Positions 1-7,375 of a stretch of 15,434 nucleotides of DNA are shown here, in pieces. A program made the position numbers and the translations under genes. Location of the stretch: positions 1 to 15,434 of the forward strand of contig JAGWHV010000014.1 of the NCBI GenBank assembly GCA_028866595.1, written 5' to 3'. Numbering within the stretch: position 1 is the stretch's first letter; each line of letters starts with the position of its first letter. This stretch comes from Patescibacteria group bacterium. GTDB taxonomy: Bacteria > Patescibacteriota > Minisyncoccia > Phycocordibacterales > UBA6065. The notes under the pieces were generated by a model. The model made no database searches. It saw only the letters and a program-made list of their open reading frames with translations, and was not told the DNA's origin.

Positions 1-2
1 GC

Positions 3-1244
3 CTTCCTGTCCGCAAGATATTTTTCGGAGCGCTTTTCATCCTCTTTACTTTCGGCTTTGCCGTGACCATCTGGCTCTATGCCGACCTCGGCGTTCCCGC
101 TGGCCGCTTGCTCATGGCGATAGGCGAGAGAGACATATCCGTGAGCCACTTCTTCCACACCCATGTCCTTAAATACTCTTTTGGCGTCCTCGCTCCATTT
201 TTGTCCGCGCCGCTTCGTCTGACTCTCGAGGCTCGCGCTGACTTCGGTGCAGCCTTCGTTGGCATATTGCCGACATGGATCGGTTGGACCGGCTTTCTCG
301 GATTCATCATCCTCATACCATCAGGTATCGCCGTCGTCATCGATTTCGTAAAGGCCCACAAAAGGCGATTCTGGATCCAAGCGCTCTTCATCGTCGTCCT
401 CCTTTCGGCGACGAAGAATGCTTTCGACGGCGGTCTTCTCGAGGCCGAAGCGATGCCAGCTCTCGCATTTCTCTGGATTCTCATCTTCCGCGCATCGACC
501 GATAGCACGGCCCAACGCTATCGACGGCTCGTGCCGTGCATCCTCCTTGCTTTGCCATTTGTCGCTGCCTTGATAGGCATATGGGCGGGCGCGATCGCCC
601 CGAAGGATGCTCTTACATACGTCGAACATGTCAGCGGCTTTATCTTCATATACGGTGCCTGGCTCGCTCTCTCTACTCGACAGAGAGCCCCAGCCCTGGC
701 CGTCGCTTGTCTCATAGTCGGCGCATTCGCATTCATTCCTATCACCTCTCTTAACGTTGGCCGGCTCTCGTACGCCTCGGAGCCGATCGCGTACCACCAG
801 GCGTATCTCGGGACATATGATCCATCGGCCGGCGAGCGGTTCGGCACGTTCGTCGAAAAGATAGGAGGCATATCCATATATGACATCGCCACATCCGCGC
901 CTCTCTCGGTCGGTGACGTGCTTAGGGCGACAGGCGATGTCGACTCTCATGACCCCGTCGCATTCCAGACGGCTCTATGCGCGGGCGCGGCGATCGAGCC
1001 GATTAGCATGCTCGTCGCTTCAAAAGAGCCCCTCGTCAAACCGGTCGCTGTCCACCGTTTTGGGAATGTGAGCAGGGTGACATTCCTTAGCGCCCAGAAT
1101 GGTTGGTCGTACTATAGCGTCCTTCTCGAGTTCTATCCGTGTGCCCCGCGGCGACTCGATCTCGAACGCGAGCTTATCCAAGAAGCCGGTGCCCGGCATG
1201 CTGTCCTCATGCCATCCGTCGCTTTTTCGCATCTCATCTATTAA
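3..1244 (+). CDS. Multi-pass membrane protein of unknown function, 5' end outside window
   Basis: The open frame runs from the window edge to a TAA stop. A GTG at 63 could serve as a start, but the 20 codons before it encode a continuous hydrophobic stretch (KIFFGALFILFTFGFA) that reads straight into the following residues, so the true start is probably upstream of the window. From the GTG there are several further hydrophobic segments (around residues 70-95, 104-115, 130-142, 155-175, 188-203 and 210-225), then a soluble C-terminal part of about 160 residues containing YDPSAGERFGTFVEKIGG and ending HLIY. This suggests a polytopic inner-membrane protein with an extracytoplasmic or cytoplasmic tail. 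I do not recognise the family. It is followed after 4 bases by the CarS-like gene, so the two are probably co-transcribed. That coding is real is supported by the close downstream gene spacing and by codon use like the rest of the window; the function is unknown. Confidence 0.7.
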   Translation, partial: LPVRKIFFGALFILFTFGFAVTIWLYADLGVPAGRLLMAIGERDISVSHFFHTHVLKYSFGVLAPFLSAPLRLTLEARADFGAAFVGILPTWIGWTGFLGFIILIPSGIAVVIDFVKAHKRRFWIQALFIVVLLSATKNAFDGGLLEAEAMPALAFLWILIFRASTDSTAQRYRRLVPCILLALPFVAALIGIWAGAIAPKDALTYVEHVSGFIFIYGAWLALSTRQRAPALAVACLIVGAFAFIPITSLNVGRLSYASEPIAYHQAYLGTYDPSAGERFGTFVEKIGGISIYDIATSAPLSVGDVLRATGDVDSHDPVAFQTALCAGAAIEPISMLVASKEPLVKPVAVHRFGNVSRVTFLSAQNGWSYYSVLLEFYPCAPRRLDLERELIQEAGARHAVLMPSVAFSHLIY

Positions 1245-1248
1245 GTCG

Positions 1249-1758
1249 ATGTCATTCCTCTCATCATATCCGGTCGTCGCAGAAGCGCTCGCATTCGCCA
1301 TCATGTGCGGCCTCGTCAATGTCTCGCACACGCTTCTGTATTCATTCAAAGGCCTCTATGGCCTCTATGCGTCCGACCCGCCGGTCGATGGGGGAGCGAT
1401 GCTCGGGAGAGATCGCATTCTCGGCGATTCGACCACGGTTTGGGGCCTATTCGTGTCGCTTGCCGTCGGCGCCGCCCTCCAGGCTTTCTTTTCGCCTTTT
1501 GGCCTCGTTATCGGCGGCGCTTGCTATGTCGGACATGGGATAGGCAGTTTCATCAAGCGCCGATTTCATGTTCCGCGCGGCGGCTATGTGCCGATCATCG
1601 ACCATGGCAATTATGCGATCGTCGCCGGAGCGGTCGTGGCCTCTCTCGGCGGCTTATCGTGGCCAGCGTACGGCTTGGCGGTCGTCATCGTTCTCGCTGT
1701 TCACCCTCTCATATGCCTCTTCGGCTATGCGCTCGGCATGAGAGACAAGAAATGGTAA
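1249..1758 (+). CDS. CarS/DUF46 family membrane protein (CDP-archaeol synthase-like), divergent
   Basis: A 169-residue protein with four or five hydrophobic segments. The frame is open upstream to 1099, but the ATG at 1249, four bases after the preceding stop, avoids a 150-base overlap and gives the usual family length. Family landmarks are visible in order: PPVDGG (44-49), RILGDSTTVWG (56-66), GHGIGSFIKRR (95-105), a proline-glycine stretch leading to IIDHGNY (116-122), and a C-terminal HPL...GYALGMRDKKW. CarS enzymes transfer CMP from CTP to an isoprenoid glycerol ether lipid in archaea; bacterial members of the family are common in metagenomes and their substrate is not established. Relative to the family pattern as I remember it, GD before the SFIKRR motif is GH here, the GDGKT-like motif is GDSTT, and the acidic residue after the DQ is Asn121. 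It may therefore be inactive or have changed substrate. The membership call is firm; the activity is not. Confidence 0.75.
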   Translation: MSFLSSYPVVAEALAFAIMCGLVNVSHTLLYSFKGLYGLYASDPPVDGGAMLGRDRILGDSTTVWGLFVSLAVGAALQAFFSPFGLVIGGACYVGHGIGSFIKRRFHVPRGGYVPIIDHGNYAIVAGAVVASLGGLSWPAYGLAVVIVLAVHPLICLFGYALGMRDKKW

Positions 1759-1800
1759 AGAGAGACATCCATGTGGGGATAGCACTCTCGGAAAGAATAG

Positions 1801-1806
1801 TATAAT
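1801..1806 (+). promoter_or_regulatory. Candidate -10 box for the type IV pilus cluster
   Basis: A consensus TATAAT lies 17 bases before the pilN-like ATG, in the 65-base gap after the CarS-like gene. No convincing -35 hexamer is seen at the right distance. A transcript starting about seven bases downstream would have a leader of roughly ten bases with no Shine-Dalgarno site. Confidence 0.5.
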
Positions 1807-1823
1807 AGACCTGCAAGCTCCCT

Positions 1824-2456
1824 ATGGACCCTCAATTCCACGCATCATTCATACCCAAGAAGCCGATCACGACCTCTGCGAACCGCTCTCCCGCGACTAT
1901 TAATCTCTTCTCGCTTTTGGCGGCGGTCATATTCATCGTAGCGCTCGCTCTCGCTGGTGGCGTGTTCTTCTACAATAACCTCGTCCAGAAGCAGATCGCT
2001 TCTGACCAGGACTCTTTCCAACGGGCTCAGGCGGCATTCGAACCAAGCACCGTCGATCAGATAGTCAGGCTCGACACCCGCTTGAATATCGCCAAGAAGC
2101 TCCTCGCTTCGCATATCGCCGTCACGCCTTTCTTCTCATTCCTCTCGACCGTCACCCTCCAAACTGTCCGTTTCAAGGATTTCAGCTTCTCATACCTCAC
2201 CCCAAGCCAAATCGTCGTCGATATGCATGGTCAAGCCACGAGCTATCAAGCAGTCGCTCTCGAGTCCGATCTCTTGAGCTCGCAAAAACAGCTCCATAAC
2301 GTCGTCGTATCCGACTTGGCGCTCGACCAGACCGGCGCAGTGACGTTCAGCGTCGCTATGAACGTCGATCCGTCTCTCATCTCGTATGGCGCGAACATAC
2401 CAGCCTCGGCTGTCCCGTCTACATCGACCGCCTCTACTAGCGCTTCTACACAATGA
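1824..2456 (+). CDS. pilN: PilN-like type IV pilus inner-membrane protein
   Basis: A 210-residue bitopic protein: a short cytoplasmic N-terminus (about 1-27) rich in Pro/Ser/Lys, one transmembrane helix (about 28-50), a polar helical stretch with heptad-like spacing (about 52-100), then a mixed alpha/beta domain and a Ser/Thr/Ala-rich tail (about 193-210). This is the PilN architecture: the short N-terminus normally binds PilM and the periplasmic part pairs with PilO. Sequence similarity to named PilN proteins is too weak to judge by eye; the call rests on topology, length and position directly before a PilO-like gene and pilB. No Shine-Dalgarno sequence precedes the ATG. Its stop overlaps the start of the next gene by four bases (ATGA). 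PilM, the usual cytoplasmic partner, is not in the window. Confidence 0.7.
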   Translation: MDPQFHASFIPKKPITTSANRSPATINLFSLLAAVIFIVALALAGGVFFYNNLVQKQIASDQDSFQRAQAAFEPSTVDQIVRLDTRLNIAKKLLASHIAVTPFFSFLSTVTLQTVRFKDFSFSYLTPSQIVVDMHGQATSYQAVALESDLLSSQKQLHNVVVSDLALDQTGAVTFSVAMNVDPSLISYGANIPASAVPSTSTASTSASTQ

Positions 2457-2986
2457 GCAACACCGCATCAATCATTCTCATACTCGCATCGATAGGCCTC
2501 TTCTTCGGCTACATAGATCCGACGTACAACGCTATCCAGCAGGCGAATGTCCAAAAAGCCGCTTACGAGCGCGCTTTGAGCAATTCCAAGCAGCTCGGCG
2601 AAGAGCGCGACACTTTGCTCGCCAAGTACAATCAGATGGATCCGAACGAGCTCGCCGATCTCTCCAAGCTCCTGCCGGATAATATCGATAACATCCGCCT
2701 CATTCTCGACGTCGACAGCATGGCTCGGACCTATGGTATGCGCATCAGGGATTTCACGACCACTACCGATACCAAGCAAGACACGATCGGCGCGCCCGTG
2801 CAGCCGTACGGCACGCTGACGCTCTCGTTCACGACCACGGCTACGTACAACACCTTCCTTGAATTCCTCCACGACCTCGAAAGGAGCCTTCGCATCATCG
2901 ACGTCTCGTCAGTCCAATTCAGCACGACCGACACGAGCCAGCTCTATGACTTCAAGGTCACGGTCGAGACGTATTGGCTCAAATAA
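2453..2986 (+). CDS. pilO: PilO-like type IV pilus inner-membrane protein
   Basis: A 177-residue protein with an N-terminal transmembrane helix (about 5-20), a polar helical region likely to be coiled coil (about 25-68, including ERALSNSKQLGEERDTLLAKY) and a C-terminal ferredoxin-like domain of alternating strands and helices (about 75-177). The segment FLEFLHDLERSLRIIDVSSVQF is typical of PilO family proteins, which have a helix followed by a strand at this point. PilO forms a heterodimer with PilN and links the platform to the outer parts of the pilus machine. The start overlaps the upstream stop as ATGA, which suggests translational coupling. The next gene starts five bases after the TAA. 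Confidence 0.75.
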   Translation: MSNTASIILILASIGLFFGYIDPTYNAIQQANVQKAAYERALSNSKQLGEERDTLLAKYNQMDPNELADLSKLLPDNIDNIRLILDVDSMARTYGMRIRDFTTTTDTKQDTIGAPVQPYGTLTLSFTTTATYNTFLEFLHDLERSLRIIDVSSVQFSTTDTSQLYDFKVTVETYWLK

Positions 2987-2991
2987 AAGAT

Positions 2992-3306
2992 ATGAAAGGA
3001 CTTAACAAAAACTACATCATCATCGGGGCGCTCGTCGTAGTCGTCGCCGTTGGCGCGTACATATATCTGAATCGCAGCGGATCGCAAAGCGACCAGCTGC
3101 TCTCGTCGGCGACTTCGACGACGGATGGCCTCGATACCAATCTCCTGGCCGCTCTCCGTTCGCTCCAGGTCATACGCCTCGATAGTTCAATATTCTCGAG
3201 CCCGGTCTGGGCTTCGCTCAACGATTTCAGCCAACCGCTCCCGCCGGAACCAGCCGGTCGCCCTGATCCTTTCGCGCCGATCGGCTCCTCGACTCCGTCT
3301 CGCTAA
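2992..3306 (+). CDS. Short PilP-like pilus-cluster protein with GRPDPFAP tail
   Basis: A 104-residue protein starting at ATG 2992, five bases after the pilO-like stop; a TTG at 2974 in the same frame would overlap the upstream gene and add six polar residues before the membrane segment, so ATG is preferred. It has an N-terminal transmembrane helix (about 8-25), a Ser/Thr linker, a conserved-looking block (LQVIRLDSSIFSSPVWASLNDF) and a proline-rich end with GRPDPFAPIG. The RPDPF-type motif resembles the motif near the start of the PilP globular domain in proteobacteria, but here the protein ends right after it, so the whole beta domain is missing. It probably sits with the PilN/PilO-like proteins in the inner-membrane platform. 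The role is inferred from position and motif only. Confidence 0.65.
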   Translation: MKGLNKNYIIIGALVVVVAVGAYIYLNRSGSQSDQLLSSATSTTDGLDTNLLAALRSLQVIRLDSSIFSSPVWASLNDFSQPLPPEPAGRPDPFAPIGSSTPSR

Positions 3307-3320
3307 GCCCATATAGATAC

Positions 3321-5030
3321 ATGAGCATACTCGACGTTCTCGTCAACAAAAAGCTTATACAGAAAAAAGACGCCACTTCGATCTCGGAGGAGGCGCGCCT
3401 TTCAGGCGCGCCGATCGAGGCTATCCTCGCAAAAAAAGGCATATCCGAGGACGACATCCTCGCCGCCAAAGGCGAATATCTCGGCGTGCCTGTTCGTTCG
3501 ATCAAGGACAAGAGCATTCCGTTCGACATCCTCAAATACGTGCCGGAGGAGTCGGCGCTCCACTACCGCTTCGTGCCGATAGGCGTCAAAGACAACGTCC
3601 TCGAGGTCGGCGTCGTCGACCCTGATGACATCGAGGCTCGCGACGCTCTGAACTTCATCGCTTCGAAGGTAAACATGCCTTTCAAGATATTCCTCATATC
3701 CGAGGAGGATTTCAAGAGCGCCATCACTTTATATAAAGGTCTCTCCGGCGAGGTGACGAAAGCCCTCTCCGAGCTCGAGACAGATATCGCCGATGTCGAC
3801 AAGGATTCAGCCATTGATGATAAGCCACCGGCGGCGGGGGAGACGCGCATCATCGAGGACGCGCCCGTCACCAAGATCGTCGCCACGATCCTCCGCTATG
3901 CCGTCGAGGGCAACGCCTCCGACATCCATATCGAATGCCTCTCCGACAAAGTCCGTGTCCGTTTCCGCGTCGACGGCGATCTCCATACGTCGCTCGTCTT
4001 GCCCGTGAAAGTGCACGACGCCGTCGTTGCCCGCATCAAGATCCTTTCCAATATGAAGCTCGATGAGAAGCGCAAGCCGCAGGACGGGCGCTTCTCGGCG
4101 CGCATCGAAGGCAGGAAAGTCGATTTCCGCGTCTCGACATTCCCGGCCTATTACGGCGAAAAAGTCGTGATGCGTATCCTTGATCAGGAGCGCGGCGTAA
4201 AGTCGCTCGAAGATATCGGCTTCTCTGAATTCAATTTGGCGGCGATCAGAAGGGCGATGGCTCGGCCGTATGGCCTTATCCTCATATCCGGTCCGACCGG
4301 GTCTGGTAAATCGACGACGCTTTACGCGATGCTAAACGAGCTCAATGACGAGACCAAGAACGTCCTCTCGCTCGAAGACCCTGTCGAATACAACATGGAA
4401 GGCGTCAGCCAATCGCAAGTCCGGCCGGAGATCGGCTATACGTTCGCGACCGGTTTGCGCACGACTCTGCGCCAAGACCCTGACATCATCATGGTGGGCG
4501 AGATCCGCGACAAAGAGACAGCCGAGCTCGCGATCCAAGCGGCTTTGACCGGCCATCTCGTGCTCTCGACGATCCACACCAACAACGCTGTCGGCGTCGT
4601 TCCTCGCCTCGTGGACATGGGTATCGATCCGTACCTCATCGCGCCGACGCTCGTCCTCGCCATGGCTCAGCGCCTCGTCTCGCGCATATGTGACGGCGGC
4701 AAGGAGATTCCTGTCGAAGGCGCCATCGCCATGATGATAGAGAAAGAGTTCAGCGACTTGCCCGCCCAATTCAAAAAGGAGATACAACCTTCGAAGACGG
4801 TCCTCGAGCCTCAGCCGTCCCAAGCCTGTCCGAACGGCGTCCGCGGCCGTATGGCCGTCGCCGAAGTGATTGAGACCGATAAGGATCTCGAGCGAGCCAT
4901 TCTCGCGAATTCCGCCGATGACGCCCTTTACAAGCTCGTCCGCTCGAAAGGCATGATCACCATGAAGGAAGACGCGATGATCAAGGCTTTCAAGCACGAG
5001 ATCCCGTGGAACGAGGTCAACAAACTCTGA
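3321..5030 (+). CDS. pilB: PilB/GspE-type pilus extension ATPase
   Basis: A 569-residue secretion ATPase that powers pilus assembly from the cytoplasmic face. Domains in order: an N-terminal MshEN-like domain (about 1-150), a linker, then the N2 domain with the ASDIHIE motif and RFRVDGDL, then the RecA-like core. Visible motifs are Walker A GPTGSGKST (324-332), the Asp box LEDPVEY, Walker B around DIIMVGE (388-394) and the His box GHLVLSTIHTNNA. After the core the family usually carries a tetracysteine zinc site; here only isolated Cys457 (RIC) and Cys503 (ACPNGVRGR) are seen. The VRGRMAVAEVIE segment matches the family's GRxGxxE block. Length is close to that of standard PilB. It follows the PilP-like gene by 14 bases without a Shine-Dalgarno site; its TGA stop forms part of a likely promoter for pilT. 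Confidence 0.95.
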   Translation: MSILDVLVNKKLIQKKDATSISEEARLSGAPIEAILAKKGISEDDILAAKGEYLGVPVRSIKDKSIPFDILKYVPEESALHYRFVPIGVKDNVLEVGVVDPDDIEARDALNFIASKVNMPFKIFLISEEDFKSAITLYKGLSGEVTKALSELETDIADVDKDSAIDDKPPAAGETRIIEDAPVTKIVATILRYAVEGNASDIHIECLSDKVRVRFRVDGDLHTSLVLPVKVHDAVVARIKILSNMKLDEKRKPQDGRFSARIEGRKVDFRVSTFPAYYGEKVVMRILDQERGVKSLEDIGFSEFNLAAIRRAMARPYGLILISGPTGSGKSTTLYAMLNELNDETKNVLSLEDPVEYNMEGVSQSQVRPEIGYTFATGLRTTLRQDPDIIMVGEIRDKETAELAIQAALTGHLVLSTIHTNNAVGVVPRLVDMGIDPYLIAPTLVLAMAQRLVSRICDGGKEIPVEGAIAMMIEKEFSDLPAQFKKEIQPSKTVLEPQPSQACPNGVRGRMAVAEVIETDKDLERAILANSADDALYKLVRSKGMITMKEDAMIKAFKHEIPWNEVNKL

Positions 5031-5036
5031 TATACT
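5028..5036 (+). promoter_or_regulatory. Candidate extended -10 promoter for pilT
   Basis: TGATATACT fits the extended -10 form TGnTATAAT with one mismatch and overlaps the pilB stop codon. The pilT ATG lies nine bases after the hexamer, so a transcript from it would carry a leader of only two or three bases. No clear -35 box is visible, as is common for extended -10 promoters. Confidence 0.4.
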
Positions 5037-5045
5037 TTTAATTAC

Positions 5046-6116
5046 ATGACTCCAGCAGACTACAAAAAAGAATTCGAGGACTTGGTAGAGACGGTGATGA
5101 AGGAGTCCGGCTCGGACCTCCACCTCTCCGTTGGCCGCTATCCGACCATCCGGGTGAACGGCTTTCTCGTCCCTCTCATGAACAAGAGGACCCTAACGGC
5201 TGACGATATGAAAGGCTTCCTCCCTGTCGTTCTCTCCGACGAAGACCAGGAGCTCTTCCTCCGCAACAAAGAGATCGATTTCTCGTATGCTTATGGCGAC
5301 AAGGCCCGATTCCGCGGCAACGGATATTTCCAGCAGGGGAGCATATCGTTCGCTTTTCGCCTCATTCCCAAGAAGATCCGCACGTTCGCCGAGCTCAATC
5401 TGCCGCCGCTCCTTGAATCGTTCTGCGAGAAGCAACAGGGCTTTTTCCTCGTCGTCGGACCCGTCGGTCATGGCAAAACCACGACCTTGGCCGCCATGGT
5501 CGACCGCATCAACGAGACCCGAGCCGAACACATCATCACCATCGAAGACCCAATCGAATACATATATGAGCAGAAAAAATCGATGATCGACCAGCGCGAA
5601 GTGAGGATCGACACGCTCGATTTCGGTACGGCCCTGCGCTCCGTCTTCCGCGAGGACGTCGATGTGCTTTTCATCGGCGAGATGCGAGGCATCGATACGA
5701 TGTCGACGGCCGTGACCGCCGCCGAGACGGGTCACCTCGTCCTCTCTACTTTGCATACTAATAATGCCGCCCAGACCATCAATCGAATCATCGACTCGTT
5801 TCCGGCTGCCCAGCAGGATCAGATCCGCATCCAGCTCGCCGCAAGTCTAAGCGGCATATTCTCGCAGAGGCTTATACCGAGCGTATCCGGCGGCCTCGTG
5901 CCGGCATATGAGCTTCTCATCTCGACGCCAGCCGTCCAGAACCTCATCCGCGAGAAGCGCGTTCATGAGATCCCTACGGTCATCGAGACTGGCCTTGACC
6001 AGGGTATGATTGACATGAACAGATCGCTCGCCGAGCTCGTCCGTCGCGGCGAGATCACGACCGAGAATGCGTACCTCTATTCGCCGAACCCGAAGATCCT
6101 GGAAAAGCTCATATAA
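5046..6116 (+). CDS. pilT: PilT-type pilus retraction ATPase
   Basis: A 356-residue hexameric ATPase that depolymerises the pilus for twitching, surface contact or DNA uptake. The N-terminal PAS-like domain contains GSDLHLSVGRYPTIRVNG (about 22-39). The RecA-like core shows Walker A as GPVGHGKTT (138-146; the common PilT form is GPTGSGKST), the Asp box TIEDPIEYIY, Walker B DVLFIGEMR and the His box TGHLVLSTLHTNNA. The PilT-specific C-terminal signature appears as AVQNLIREKR (296-305; AIRNLIRE in well-studied PilT), which separates it from PilB. Length is normal for PilT. It lies 15 bases after pilB and 15 bases before pilC. No Shine-Dalgarno site is present. Confidence 0.95.
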   Translation: MTPADYKKEFEDLVETVMKESGSDLHLSVGRYPTIRVNGFLVPLMNKRTLTADDMKGFLPVVLSDEDQELFLRNKEIDFSYAYGDKARFRGNGYFQQGSISFAFRLIPKKIRTFAELNLPPLLESFCEKQQGFFLVVGPVGHGKTTTLAAMVDRINETRAEHIITIEDPIEYIYEQKKSMIDQREVRIDTLDFGTALRSVFREDVDVLFIGEMRGIDTMSTAVTAAETGHLVLSTLHTNNAAQTINRIIDSFPAAQQDQIRIQLAASLSGIFSQRLIPSVSGGLVPAYELLISTPAVQNLIREKRVHEIPTVIETGLDQGMIDMNRSLAELVRRGEITTENAYLYSPNPKILEKLI

Positions 6117-6131
6117 CCTCGAAAAAATCCT

Positions 6132-7340
6132 ATGCTTTTCAACTACGATGCCATAGACCAGCAGGGGACAGAATCAAAAGGGTCCATAGACGCCATATCT
6201 CTCGACGTGGCGATCTCGTCGCTCCAGCGCCGCGGCCTTGTCATAAAAAAGATCGACTCGGCGGAGAAGAAGTCTATCTGGACGGGCGATATAGAGATCT
6301 TCTCCCATGTCTCGAACAAGGAAGTTGTCGTCTTGTCGCGCCAGCTCGCGACTCTCTTCGAAGCCCAAGTGCCTGCCCTGCGCGTATTTCGCCTGATTGC
6401 CTCCGAAGCGGAGAACAAAACTCTCGGCAAAGCTCTCACGGAGATCGCCGATGACCTCCAGGGCGGCAGCTCGATATCCAAAGCTCTCGCCAAGCATCCA
6501 AAGATATTCAGCGAGTTCTATACGAACATGGTCCGCTCCGGCGAAGAGTCGGGCAAGCTCGACGAAGTCTTCATCTTTCTCGCCGACCACCTCGACCGCT
6601 CGTATGAAGTGAACTCGAAAGCGCGGAACGCCCTCATATATCCGGCATTCGTCATCTTCACCTTCATGGTGGTGATGGCGCTCATGCTCACTGTCGTCAT
6701 ACCAAAGATAAGCTCGATCCTCACCGACTCTGGCCAGCCGATACCTCTTTATACCCAGATCGTCATCGGCATGTCGCATATCCTCGTGACATACGGCATA
6801 TTCCTCGTCGTCGCCCTCGTCATCGGCGGCTTCTTCCTCGTCAGATTCCTCCGCACACCGGCGGGCAAGCTCTCTCTCGATGATGCCAAGATCAAAACGC
6901 CCTTCGTCAAGAATCTCTATCAAAAGCTCTATCTCTCGCGCATATCGGATAACATGAACACCATGCTCGTCTCCGGCATCCCGATGGTCCGGGCTCTCGA
7001 GCTCACCGCCGACGTCGTCGACAATGAAGTCTATAAAAAGGCTCTCCTCGACGCGACGGAGGAAGTCAAAGGCGGCAAATCCGTCTCTGACGCCCTCACG
7101 AACGTAAAGATCATGCCGGGCATCATGATCCAGATGATAAAAGTCGGCGAAGAATCAGGCGAGCTCGGCAAGATCCTCAAGACGCTCTCCATATTTTATA
7201 GCCGCGAAGTCGTGAATGCCGTCGACACTCTCGTCGACCTTATCGAGCCGGCGATGATCGTCCTCCTCGGCCTTGGCGTAGGCTTTCTCCTCGCATCTGT
7301 GCTCATACCTATATATAACATCTCGTCGAATATCTCGTAG
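6132..7340 (+). CDS. pilC: PilC/GspF-type inner-membrane platform protein
   Basis: A 402-residue polytopic protein forming the inner-membrane platform on which PilB and PilT act. The N-terminus (FNYDAIDQQGTESKGSIDA) is the usual short GspF lead-in. Two type II secretion F domains follow: the first about residues 65-190 with LSRQLATLFEAQVPALRVFRLIASE and VRSGEESGKLDEVF, the second about 260-395 with SDNMNTMLVSGIPMVRALEL and IKVGEESGELGKIL. Transmembrane helices are seen at about 168-190, 212-240 and 374-398. Length and internal duplication are those of standard PilC. It ends the pilus block; obg begins 35 bases later. No Shine-Dalgarno site precedes the ATG. Confidence 0.93.
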   Translation: MLFNYDAIDQQGTESKGSIDAISLDVAISSLQRRGLVIKKIDSAEKKSIWTGDIEIFSHVSNKEVVVLSRQLATLFEAQVPALRVFRLIASEAENKTLGKALTEIADDLQGGSSISKALAKHPKIFSEFYTNMVRSGEESGKLDEVFIFLADHLDRSYEVNSKARNALIYPAFVIFTFMVVMALMLTVVIPKISSILTDSGQPIPLYTQIVIGMSHILVTYGIFLVVALVIGGFFLVRFLRTPAGKLSLDDAKIKTPFVKNLYQKLYLSRISDNMNTMLVSGIPMVRALELTADVVDNEVYKKALLDATEEVKGGKSVSDALTNVKIMPGIMIQMIKVGEESGELGKILKTLSIFYSREVVNAVDTLVDLIEPAMIVLLGLGVGFLLASVLIPIYNISSNIS

Positions 7341-7375
7341 ACGGGCGGGCGGCTTTAGTGTAGCTTGGTATTACT

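Noticed and set aside
1099..1248. N-terminal extension of the CarS-like gene
   Set aside because: The frame is open but would overlap the upstream gene by about 146 bases; the ATG at 1249 gives the usual family length and starts just before the first hydrophobic segment.
7366..7374. Extended -10-like TGGTATTAC immediately before obg
   Set aside because: It is one base from the ATG, so a transcript from it would start inside the coding region; obg is more likely read from upstream.
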